DNA of 64,000 nucleotides from Micromonospora sp. WMMD1155 (GTDB taxonomy: Bacteria > Actinomycetota > Actinomycetes > Mycobacteriales > Micromonosporaceae). The notes below the pieces were generated by a model. It made no database searches. It was not told the DNA's origin and was given only the letters and a program-made list of their open reading frames with translations. Made by a program: the position numbers and the translations under genes. Shown one piece after another: positions 17,336-24,583 of the stretch. The stretch covers positions 3,084,001 to 3,148,000 of the forward strand of contig NZ_CP120742.1 of NCBI RefSeq assembly GCF_029581275.1, written 5' to 3'. Position 1 is the first letter of the stretch; every line of letters begins with the position of its first letter.

Positions 17336-20300
17336 TCACGCCTCCAGATCCGGAAGGGGGATGCTCGGCAGGACTCCGGCCGCAGCGGCGATCGCGGCGG
17401 GCGTCGTATCGAGGTGATCCAGCAGCCCTTCGACGTACGAGACGTCGACGCGGACCTTCTGCACCCTGCCGTCGACGTCGCGCATCACGAACTCGCGGAA
17501 GCCGAGGCGGGAGGCCGAGTTGGTGTCGGCGGCGGAGAGGGAGGCGAGAGTGGCCTCGTACCCGTCGTTGACCGGCACCCGCAGCAGCCGCAGCGCTTCG
17601 GAGGCGATCTCGGTGTCCTCGGCGATGCGGCCGACGAAGACGGTGGAGACGAGGTTCTGCACGTCGAGGCCGAGGATGTCGCGGGGGTTCTGCGAGGCGA
17701 CGAGCGCGGCGAGGTTCCACTTGCGGGAGTCGCGGGCGAGTCGGACCAGGAACGAACGCCCGGACCGCCAGCCCTCCATGAAGTGCGCCTCGTCCAGGCC
17801 GACCAGTTTGCGCGACGACATCGAGCCGCCGTAGCAGCGCCGGACGGCGAGCCGGTGCGCGGTGTGCAGCATCGGCAGGGCCAGCGCCTCCTCGGCCGAC
17901 CAGTACTCGCGTTCGATCTTGAGGTCGGGCAGCCGCAGCCCGGCCATGGTGATCACCGTGAGTGCGGCGTCGGCGCCGAGCAGCCCCTCCGGGGGACGGC
18001 CGAAGAAGAGCATGGCCAGGGGCATCTCGGCGGTGTCGAGGAGGAGATTGGCCAGTTCCTTGCCGGCGTCGTCGTCGAGGCGCCCGAGGCAGCTCACGAC
18101 GTCGTCCAGGGTGGACGTCTCCTCGGCGGGAACCTGACGGACGGCGTGCCGGAACAGGGTGGCGGTGGACGCCTCCCTGGCCACCTGCGGCGGGACCAGC
18201 ATCATGCAGATGTCCTGGACCAGCATCCGCCGCTCGGCCCGCGCGTTGGAGACCGCGATCTCGAACTCGCGGTCACCGGCGGCCCCGGTGCCGAATTCGG
18301 TGCGCAGGGGCGTCGGGATGAGCGAGTAGGGCGCCAGGGTGCCGTGCTCCGAGCCGGTCAGGTTCAACACCCGGGAGTACGGCCGCAGCTCGGGCATCGC
18401 GCAGAGGCGGGCCAGCGGCCCGGACGGGTCGAGCAGGGTCACCTGGACACCCCGGCGGGCGGCCAGGTAGCCCAGTGCCCCGAGCAGGGTCGACTTGCCA
18501 CCACCCGGTTCGGCGACGAAGACCGCGAGCCCGGAGCGTTCCCGGACCTCCATGGGGAAGTGCAGGTCGAGGAAGACCGGGCGGCGGCAGGTGCCGGCGG
18601 TCCGGCCGATCAGGTCGCCCCGACGGTCGCCCACGTTCGACGCGGCCTGGGGGAGCGCGGCTGCGAGCAACGGCACCGGCATGCGCCGGACGTAGCCGGT
18701 GTTGGCGATCGGCTCCCCGGGGATGAACTCGCGGGCCAACCAGTCCTGGTTCTTCGGGTGTTGCAGCGAGATGCGCAGCTCCCGGGAGTAGAGCTGGATG
18801 AGCCGGCGGGCCCGCTCCAGGCATTCCTCCCTGGTCCGGCCGCCGACCGCGATCCGGTGCCAGCCGTGCGCACGGGCCGAGTCGACCGGCAGGCCGGTGG
18901 TCATCTCGTCGCCGATCACCAGCGCCCGCTTGGCGAGTCGTTCCAGCTCCGGGGGTGCGTCGATGCCGTGCTCGGCGTAGTCGAGCTGTTGGGAGCGGAT
19001 CATCCGTAGCCGGTGTTCGAGGTTACGGAAGGAGTCGCCGGAGCCGAGGATGTCGACGCGGGTGGAGATCTCCATCGGCCAGGGCAGCCGCTCGTGGAAG
19101 TGCAGCCAGGGCTCGTGCCGTTCCGGGATCTCCAGCGGCTCCATCCGGCCGACCGCGAGCACTGCCACGTGCCGCTCCTCGCCGGTCATCCGGTTGACCA
19201 GCTTGACCGTCGAGCCGTACGGGGTGCGGTAGCGCTCCACCTGCTCGGTCAGGGCGAGCAGGTCACCGCGTTCCCAGCGGCCGTCGGTCACCGGCGAGAG
19301 CGTGCCGGGGGGTGCCATGCACAGCGCCACCGACCGGTAGAGGAGCCACTCCAACTCCTGTGCGGTGACCCGTCGACCCCGCATGCCGAACGCGCCGAGC
19401 ACCTCGTCGAACTGTTCGACGGTGCGGCCCAGCTTGCGGCGTTCGCCCTCGGCGGTGCCCCGACCGAAGGTGCGCAGCATCCGTTCGGTGAGGGAGTCGC
19501 CGAGGGAGCGGCGGGCGAAGGTGACACCCAGGTAGGTCTGGCCCTCGGCGTGGTTGACCGCCATCAGGTGTCGTTGGGCGGCGACCAGGTGATCTGCCCA
19601 GCCGGTGGTGCCGGGAACGTCGGCGAGCGGCGCGGCGGTGTGGGCGTCGATGGTGCGCGCCCACTCGTCGGCGGGGAACGGCCGGGTGGTGCGGCGCAGG
19701 TGCAGCCGGAAGCCGGCCAGGCCCGCGTACTGCTCGGAGATCGCCGACAGGAGTGCTTCGCGTTCGGCGTCCGGCCGGAATGCCCAACGGACCTCGGGCA
19801 GCCAATACCAGGCGGTGACCGTGTTGGGGGTGAAGGTGAGGTGACCGGCGATCTCGGTGATGGCCAGCTCGACCGACGGGTCCCGATCACCGAACTTGAT
19901 CTTCGGTGCGCGGATCCGGGTCGGCTTCGTCGGTCGGTCCTGGCGACCGGCGGCGCGCCCTCGGGGCGGGGCGACCTCCTTGCCGACACCCTTGGCTCGA
20001 TCCGAGCCGGCGGCGCGGCGTTGGGGCCGTTCCAGGGCCGGCCGGTCGGTCGGAGCGGCGTTGGCCGGACGCTCGACAGGAGCGGTCGACCGCTCCACGG
20101 GCTGAGTGTGGGCCGGGGCTCGTTCCACGGGTGCCGTGGGTCGACCGGACGCCGCGGTCGGCCGGGCGGGTGACGTGGTGTCGGGTGGGCGGGTCGCCGG
20201 GCCCTGGGCCCTCGAGACGGACGTGCCCTCGGTGACCGGCTCGGGCTCTGCGGTCGGCCGGAGGATCGGCAACCGGTCGCCGGCCTGATGCGGCACCCGC

Positions 20301-20770
20301 GACTCGTTGCCCGGGTGGCCGCCGACGTGTCGTGGCTCGACGCGTCGGCCCCCATTGCCGGGCTGGTCCTCGGGGGTCCACGGTGGCTCCAGGTCGGGAA
20401 CGGGTGGAGCTGGTGTCGGACCGGCCGTGGGCGGCTGCTGCTGCGGGATCGCCGGTTGCTCCCGGGTGGTCGGGCCTGCCGAAACGGCTCGTGGGCCGGG
20501 CCGGGCTCCGCCGAAGAGGTCGAGGAAGGGCGAGTCGATGTCGGCGTTGTCCCCGGCCGAGACCGCGCTCGGCTCGGCGGGTGCCGGCCGACGAGAGACC
20601 GGGCGGGGTGCCTGGAACACGCCGACCGCGCCGTGGCCGGGCGAAGTCACCAGTGCGGGGTCGAGCGCCACCTCGTCCTCGTCTTCGGTGTAGTCGAATG
20701 AGTGCGCACGGTGACCTGCCGGCACGGCCGGGCGGCCGGCCGGAGAACCCGGCGTGGACGAGCGACTCAT
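17336..20770 (-). CDS. VirB4/TraC-like secretion ATPase
   Basis: A 1144-aa protein. The first ~290 residues are Pro/Arg/Thr-rich and disordered. The rest resembles VirB4-type ATPases as found in actinobacterial and Gram-positive conjugation systems: Walker A AEPGGGKST at ~753-761 (K759) and Walker B LDEAH at ~992-996, both intact, in the phrase KLVGLDEAHFMEG. The final part (LVASQNPRDILGLDVQNLVSTVFVGRI) fits motor-domain sequences that sense the nucleotide state. The ATG overlaps the stop of a 25-codon ORF as ATGA. It is the energy source expected for the neighbouring membrane proteins and the best-supported member of the set. Confidence 0.82.
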   Translation of the reverse strand: MSRSSTPGSPAGRPAVPAGHRAHSFDYTEDEDEVALDPALVTSPGHGAVGVFQAPRPVSRRPAPAEPSAVSAGDNADIDSPFLDLFGGARPGPRAVSAGPTTREQPAIPQQQPPTAGPTPAPPVPDLEPPWTPEDQPGNGGRRVEPRHVGGHPGNESRVPHQAGDRLPILRPTAEPEPVTEGTSVSRAQGPATRPPDTTSPARPTAASGRPTAPVERAPAHTQPVERSTAPVERPANAAPTDRPALERPQRRAAGSDRAKGVGKEVAPPRGRAAGRQDRPTKPTRIRAPKIKFGDRDPSVELAITEIAGHLTFTPNTVTAWYWLPEVRWAFRPDAEREALLSAISEQYAGLAGFRLHLRRTTRPFPADEWARTIDAHTAAPLADVPGTTGWADHLVAAQRHLMAVNHAEGQTYLGVTFARRSLGDSLTERMLRTFGRGTAEGERRKLGRTVEQFDEVLGAFGMRGRRVTAQELEWLLYRSVALCMAPPGTLSPVTDGRWERGDLLALTEQVERYRTPYGSTVKLVNRMTGEERHVAVLAVGRMEPLEIPERHEPWLHFHERLPWPMEISTRVDILGSGDSFRNLEHRLRMIRSQQLDYAEHGIDAPPELERLAKRALVIGDEMTTGLPVDSARAHGWHRIAVGGRTREECLERARRLIQLYSRELRISLQHPKNQDWLAREFIPGEPIANTGYVRRMPVPLLAAALPQAASNVGDRRGDLIGRTAGTCRRPVFLDLHFPMEVRERSGLAVFVAEPGGGKSTLLGALGYLAARRGVQVTLLDPSGPLARLCAMPELRPYSRVLNLTGSEHGTLAPYSLIPTPLRTEFGTGAAGDREFEIAVSNARAERRMLVQDICMMLVPPQVAREASTATLFRHAVRQVPAEETSTLDDVVSCLGRLDDDAGKELANLLLDTAEMPLAMLFFGRPPEGLLGADAALTVITMAGLRLPDLKIEREYWSAEEALALPMLHTAHRLAVRRCYGGSMSSRKLVGLDEAHFMEGWRSGRSFLVRLARDSRKWNLAALVASQNPRDILGLDVQNLVSTVFVGRIAEDTEIASEALRLLRVPVNDGYEATLASLSAADTNSASRLGFREFVMRDVDGRVQKVRVDVSYVEGLLDHLDTTPAAIAAAAGVLPSIPLPDLEA

Positions 20771-20844
20771 GCGACCGCCTTAGCGACTGTCGACAGACTG
20801 TTACCCGCGTCCTGCGACGCACCGATCGGCGTACGCCCGGTCAT
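20767..20844 (-). CDS. 25-aa micro-ORF bridging two secretion genes
   Basis: ATG 20844 overlaps the TGA of the VirB3-like gene (ATGA), and its own TGA overlaps the ATG of the VirB4-like gene (ATGA). It begins MTGRTPIGASQDAG and ends in KAVA. GGGAGGAG lies 5 nt before its ATG, a far stronger ribosome site than the one before the VirB4-like start, so ribosomes are likely to translate it. Its function may be only to carry ribosomes to the next gene; the peptide itself is unlike anything I know. Confidence 0.6.
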   Translation of the reverse strand: MTGRTPIGASQDAGNSLSTVAKAVA

Positions 20845-21203
20845 GCCAGCTCCTCCCGGATCCTGATCCGACTGCCGACCAGACGCGGATCGCGCTGTTC
20901 GACCGCCGGCTCCCGGGTGCGTCGCCAGTCGGTCAACGCGGTGCGGATGACCACCCGCGCCGGCCGATCGGGGTCGACGTGCCGGAAGATGAACGACGTG
21001 GTCACGATGGCGAGCGCGATCTCCCAGGCCGGGAAGAGCTCGACCGTCAACGTGAACAGCCAGTGGATGAACATGTAGAGGGGGACCAGCAGCATGAAGA
21101 GCCCGTACTGGGCGTAGGGCAGGTGGACCGGAAGGGTGTAGCCGGGCGGCCCGAGGTAGACCAGGCGGGCCCGGTAGATGTCGTCGTCGGTGCGCAGCCG
21201 CAT
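20841..21203 (-). CDS. small membrane protein, VirB3/PrgI-like
   Basis: 120 aa with two adjacent TM helices (YGLFMLLVPLYMFIHWLFTLTV and WEIALAIVTTSFIFRHV) in the first two thirds and a basic cytoplasmic tail. PrgI/VirB3 proteins have this size and topology and sit directly before VirB4, as here. ATG 21203 follows the upstream stop by 12 nt. The end overlaps the micro-ORF start. The assignment is by size, topology and position. Confidence 0.65.
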   Translation of the reverse strand: MRLRTDDDIYRARLVYLGPPGYTLPVHLPYAQYGLFMLLVPLYMFIHWLFTLTVELFPAWEIALAIVTTSFIFRHVDPDRPARVVIRTALTDWRRTREPAVEQRDPRLVGSRIRIREELA

Positions 21204-21215
21204 GTGGGAACGCGC

Positions 21216-21530
21216 CTATTCGAAGATCAGGTCGATCAGGTAATCGCCGACGAAGAAGAGCGTTGCCGCGCCGGCGATGAAGGCGAGGCCGACGATGGCG
21301 ATCGCGGAGCTGGTCAGCACCTTGGAGATCTCGCCCCGGCTGGCACGACCGATGAAGATGACGCCGAGGACGGCGAGCAGGATCGGCGCGATCTTGCTGG
21401 CGAAGAAGGTGACGACACCGTTGGTGTCGATCCCCTTCGGTGCCGGCTCGGCGAGCGGAGCCGACGCCAGGGTGGAGAGCGCGTGGGCGACGCCGGACGA
21501 CGCCGTCTCCATGAGCTCGAAGGCGATCAC
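21216..21530 (-). CDS. small pilin-like (VirB2/TrbC-like) membrane protein
   Basis: 104 aa. A GTG start at 21530 has GGGAGG six nt before it. The first part (VIAFELMETASSGVAHALST) is followed by two strong TM helices, FASKIAPILLAVLGVIFIGRA and LTSSAIAIVGLAFIAGAATLFFVGDYLI, separated by a short polar loop with a conserved-looking RASRGEIS. VirB2/TrbC pilins have two such helices joined by a short loop. First gene of the minus-strand run, divergent from folP. It could instead be a non-pilus membrane subunit. Confidence 0.65.
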   Translation of the reverse strand: MIAFELMETASSGVAHALSTLASAPLAEPAPKGIDTNGVVTFFASKIAPILLAVLGVIFIGRASRGEISKVLTSSAIAIVGLAFIAGAATLFFVGDYLIDLIFE

Positions 21531-21886
21531 TGGAACCTCCCCATAGCGCGGCCGGCGGTGCCGCGGCGGTGCAATTGGCGAACCTGGCGGGAAAAGTGCT
21601 CCACAGGGCGCAGCGTTCTTGACCCTGTGTTCGTTACTCACCACAGAGCGTGGCGAGGTTTGGGCGGTTTTCCCCCGCTTCGGCCCTCCCTCCAAGCTTC
21701 GCCATCTCGATGCTGGCCGATTCCAAAGCGTACGGCCCGCCCCGGATTGCGACAAGCTGCGAAGGGACTGCCCGACGCTGCCCGAATGACCTATCGTACA
21801 CCTGTTCTAATTTGCACGTCAGGGGTGGTGGTGCGAGGCTGACCCGGGGCGGTGGGCGCCGCCGTGGCGACCGGTACCGTCTAGTC
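21531..21886. other. 356-bp divergent promoter region, pilin-like gene / folP
   Basis: No gene is supported; an open frame upstream of folP (from 21650) is an in-frame extension without protein-like content. The region is locally lower in GC. It holds a 7-bp inverted repeat CACAGGG (21602-21608) / CCCTGTG (21623-21629) that could be an operator, and the folP -10-like element at its right end. Confidence 0.5.
21875..21880 (+). promoter_or_regulatory. -10-like TACCGT for folP
   Basis: TACCGT ends 6 nt before GTG 21887. This supports that GTG over the upstream in-frame ATG at 21650 and implies a leaderless folP transcript. Confidence 0.45.
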
Positions 21887-23017
21887 GTGACTGATCTGGT
21901 GCGGGCTCCGGGCCCGGTGGTGATGGGCGTCCTCAACGTCACGCCGGACTCCTTCTCCGACGGCGGACGGTACGCCGACCTCGACGCCGCCGTCGGACAC
22001 GGCGTCCGTCTGCGCGACGCCGGCGCGCACCTGGTGGACATCGGCGGCGAGTCGACTCGCCCGGGCGCCGAGCGGATCGACGCCACGACCGAGGTCGAGC
22101 GGGTGTTGCCGGTCATCCGTGAGCTGACCGCCGCCGGCGTGCTGGTCAGCATCGACACCAGCCGGGCGCGGGTGGCGGAGGCCGCCCTGGCGGCCGGTGC
22201 GGCGGTCGTCAACGACGTGTCCGGCGGGCTCGCCGACCCGGACATGGCCCGTGTGGTCCGCGACGCGGACTGCCCCTGGGTGTTGATGCACTGGCGGGGT
22301 CACTCCCGTGAGATGCGTGAACTGGCCACCTACACCGACGTGGTGGCCGACGTGCGGGCCGAGTTGACCCAACGCGTCGACGCGGCGCTGGCCGCCGGGG
22401 TGGCCGCCGAACGCCTCATCGTCGACCCCGGCCTCGGCTTCGCCAAGACGGCGGCGCACAACTGGGAGCTCAGCACCCGACTGCCGGAGCTGCTGGACCT
22501 CGGTTACCCGCTGCTCTTCGGCGCCAGCCGCAAGTCGTACCTCGGCCGACTGCTCGCCGCCCCGGACGGGACACCACGGCCGACCGCCCAGCGGGAGGCG
22601 GCGACAGTGGCCACCAGCGTGCTGGCGGTCGCCGCCGGTGCCTGGGGCGTCCGCGTGCACGACGTGCGGGCCACCGCCGACGCGCTCGCCGTCTGGGCCG
22701 CGACCGGCAGCCCGTGCCTGACCAGCGCGCGCCACGCCCACGCGCACGAGGGCCGCGCGCACCAGGACCACGCGCAGGACGGCCAGGCGCAGGACGGCCA
22801 GGCGCACGAGGGCCACGCGCAGGACGGCCAGGCGCACGAGGGCCGCGCGCACCAGGACCACGCGCAGGACGGCCAGGCGCACGAGGGCCGCGCGCACCAG
22901 GACCACGCGCAGGACGGCCAGGCGCACGAGGGCCGCGCGCACGAGGGCCACGCGCACGAGGGCCGCGCGCAGGATGGCCACGCGCACCAGGACCGAGCGC
23001 AGGGAGCGCGGCGATGA
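21887..23017 (+). CDS. folP: dihydropteroate synthase with His-rich pentapeptide-repeat tail
   Basis: Joins p-aminobenzoate to the pterin pyrophosphate; the target of sulfonamides. Conserved TIM-barrel motifs are present: MGVLNVTPDSFSDGG at ~14-28, GGESTRPGA, DPGLGFAKT and FGASRKSYLG. The enzyme core ends near residue 280 (TADALAVWAATG), the normal family length. A further ~95 residues follow, of which 85 are seventeen pentads of the form A-(H/Q)-(E/Q/D)-(G/D)-(R/H/Q). The tail is in frame, without stops, and its last codons overlap the folB ATG (ATGA), so it is translated if folP is. It could be a slippage-grown passenger or a metal-binding tail. Confidence 0.93.
   Translation: MTDLVRAPGPVVMGVLNVTPDSFSDGGRYADLDAAVGHGVRLRDAGAHLVDIGGESTRPGAERIDATTEVERVLPVIRELTAAGVLVSIDTSRARVAEAALAAGAAVVNDVSGGLADPDMARVVRDADCPWVLMHWRGHSREMRELATYTDVVADVRAELTQRVDAALAAGVAAERLIVDPGLGFAKTAAHNWELSTRLPELLDLGYPLLFGASRKSYLGRLLAAPDGTPRPTAQREAATVATSVLAVAAGAWGVRVHDVRATADALAVWAATGSPCLTSARHAHAHEGRAHQDHAQDGQAQDGQAHEGHAQDGQAHEGRAHQDHAQDGQAHEGRAHQDHAQDGQAHEGRAHEGHAHEGRAQDGHAHQDRAQGARR
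22742..22996 (+). repeat. 15-bp coding minisatellite, 17 units, in folP
   Basis: Seventeen 15-bp units encode pentapeptides such as AHEGR, AHQDH and AQDGQ. A 45-bp higher-order unit (AHEGR-AHQDH-AQDGQ) recurs three times. Unit length is a multiple of three, so changes in copy number keep the frame. Confidence 0.95.
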
Positions 23018-23382
23018 GGACGGACCGGATCGAGCTGACCGGCCTGCGGGCCCGCGGCCGGCACGGGGTGTACGACTTCGAGCGGGCGCAGGGGCAGGAC
23101 TTCGTCGTCGACGCCGTCCTGGAGATGGACCTGGCGCCGGCCGCCGCCAGCGACGACGTCACCGACACCGTCCACTACGGCGAGTTGGCCGAACGTCTGG
23201 TCGCGGTGGTGACCGGTGAGCCGGTCAACCTGATCGAGACTCTCGCGGACCGGCTCCTCGCCGTCTGCCTGGCCGACGAGCGGGTCGCCGCCGCCACGGT
23301 CACCGTGCACAAGCCGGAGGCCCCGGTGCCGCACACCTTCACCGACGTGGCCGTCACCATGACCCGGACGCGGGCCCGATGA
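23014..23382 (+). CDS. folB: dihydroneopterin aldolase
   Basis: 122-aa aldolase/epimerase that makes 6-hydroxymethyl-dihydropterin in folate synthesis. Family motifs are visible: RIELTGLRARGRHGVYDFERAQGQ at the start, the DTVHYGELAE segment, and VTVHKPEAPVPHTF near the end. ATG 23014 overlaps the folP stop and its own stop overlaps the folK start, both as ATGA, so folP-folB-folK are translationally coupled. Confidence 0.93.
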   Translation: MRTDRIELTGLRARGRHGVYDFERAQGQDFVVDAVLEMDLAPAAASDDVTDTVHYGELAERLVAVVTGEPVNLIETLADRLLAVCLADERVAAATVTVHKPEAPVPHTFTDVAVTMTRTRAR

Positions 23383-23906
23383 CCCGGGCCGTGTTGTCGC
23401 TCGGCAGCAACCTGGGCGACCGTCTGGAGCACCTGCGCACCGCTGTCGCCACGCTCGGAGACGCCGTACTCGTGTTGTCCGGGGTGTACGAGACTCCACC
23501 GTGGGGCGACGCCGACCAGCCCGCGTACCTCAACGCGGTAGTGCTGGTCCAGGACGGGACCGCGACCCCGCGCGACTGGCTGGAGCGGGCCCGCGACGCG
23601 GAGCGCGCGGCCGGGCGGGTGCGTGACCCGCAGCGGCGGTTCGGGCCGCGCACCCTCGACGTGGACGTGATCGCGGTGTGGGGCGACGACGACGAGCCGG
23701 TGCTCAGCGACGACCCGGAGCTGACCCTGCCGCATCCGCGGGCGCACCTGCGCGCGTTCGTGTTGCGACCGTGGATCGACATCCAGCCGTACGGTCGGCT
23801 GCCCGGTCACGGCTGGCTGACCGACCTGCTGACCACCGGTCCGGTGGCGGACGAGGCGCTGGAACTGCGTCCCCGGCCGGAGTTGGCGTTAGAGTCGACG
23901 GCATGA
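23379..23906 (+). CDS. folK: 2-amino-4-hydroxy-6-hydroxymethyldihydropteridine pyrophosphokinase
   Basis: HPPK moves pyrophosphate from ATP to the pterin, giving the substrate of FolP. 175 aa with the typical LSLGSNLGDR start, YETPPWG, YLNAVV, and the catalytic RRFGPRTLDVDVI segment followed by LPHPRAHLRAFVL. The ATG overlaps the folB stop. Its own stop TGA is overlapped by the ATG of a tiny ORF that leads into the DUF3180 gene. Confidence 0.94.
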   Translation: MTRAVLSLGSNLGDRLEHLRTAVATLGDAVLVLSGVYETPPWGDADQPAYLNAVVLVQDGTATPRDWLERARDAERAAGRVRDPQRRFGPRTLDVDVIAVWGDDDEPVLSDDPELTLPHPRAHLRAFVLRPWIDIQPYGRLPGHGWLTDLLTTGPVADEALELRPRPELALESTA

Positions 23907-23929
23907 CCGAGCGGAGCCGGCCGGCATGA
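23903..23929 (+). CDS. 8-aa micro-ORF between folK and DUF3180 gene
   Basis: ATG 23903 overlaps the folK stop (ATGA). After eight codons (MTERSRPA) its TGA overlaps ATG 23926 of the next gene (ATGA). There is no good ribosome site, but TAGAGT at 23890-23895 lies 7 nt upstream. It could act as a re-initiation bridge; it may also be chance. Confidence 0.35.
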   Translation: MTERSRPA

Positions 23930-24465
23930 CGCAGGCGAAGTCCCCACCACCGGGCGGGTCCGGCCCGGATCGGTCCCGGATGGGCCCCACCCGGATCTCG
24001 ACTCTCGTCGTGGCCGCCCTGGCCGCCGCGGCGGTGGCCTGGCTGCTGATCAGCACGCTCTACTACAGCGGCATTCCGCGACTGCCCTGGCTGCCGGTGG
24101 TGACGCTGGCCGGGCTGGCCGTGCTCGAGGCGTACGCGGCGATCAACACCCGGGGCCGCATCGAGCGCAAGCCCGGCCGGGACCCGGTCAACCCGCTGCT
24201 GGTCGCCCGTTTCGTGGTGCTGGCCAAAGCGTCGGCTCTGGCTGCGGCGATCTTCGCCGGCTTCTACGCGGGGCTCACCGGTTGGCTCTTCGTGGAGACC
24301 ACCCGCGCCGCCCTTGACGATCGTCCGGCGGCGGGTGGAGGGCTGCTCGCCTCGCTGGCTCTGGTCGGTGCCGCGTTGTGGCTGGAGCGCTCCTGCCGGG
24401 TGCCGGAGCGTCCGGACGACGACCGCGAGCAGGACCCACGGGACAGCCGCCCCGGCCAGCGCTGA
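23926..24465 (+). CDS. DUF3180 membrane protein
   Basis: 179 aa with four probable TM helices (STLVVAALAAAAVAWLLIST, LPVVTLAGLAVLEAYAA, ASALAAAIFAGFYAGLTGWLF, GGGLLASLALVGAALWL) and a polar C-terminus. The conserved RKPGRDPVNPLLVARFVVLAKA motif between TM2 and TM3 identifies DUF3180, which follows folK in actinobacteria (Rv3605c region of M. tuberculosis). Function unknown. ATG 23926 is in an ATGA overlap with a micro-ORF; a later in-frame ATG (MGPTRIST) is also possible. Confidence 0.85.
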   Translation: MTQAKSPPPGGSGPDRSRMGPTRISTLVVAALAAAAVAWLLISTLYYSGIPRLPWLPVVTLAGLAVLEAYAAINTRGRIERKPGRDPVNPLLVARFVVLAKASALAAAIFAGFYAGLTGWLFVETTRAALDDRPAAGGGLLASLALVGAALWLERSCRVPERPDDDREQDPRDSRPGQR

Positions 24466-24583
24466 GCAGGGGGTTACGCCCGGCTGCGGGCGCGGGTACG
24501 GTGCCTGCGATCGGGTGCAAGGGCCACCCACGGTTCGTCCGCGCGCCGGACCGGAGGCGGCCGGCCACTGGGGAGGCGGCGTC

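Noticed and set aside
8928..21530. Complete integrative conjugative element
   Set aside because: No integrase, relaxase, excisionase, attachment-site repeats or tRNA target were seen; only the secretion-like part is present.
21650..21886. N-terminal extension of folP from ATG 21650
   Set aside because: The extra 79 residues are not like any FolP, and GTG 21887 has a well-placed -10-like element.
22742..22996. CRISPR-like array
   Set aside because: Units are contiguous 15-bp coding repeats with no unique spacers and no cas genes nearby.
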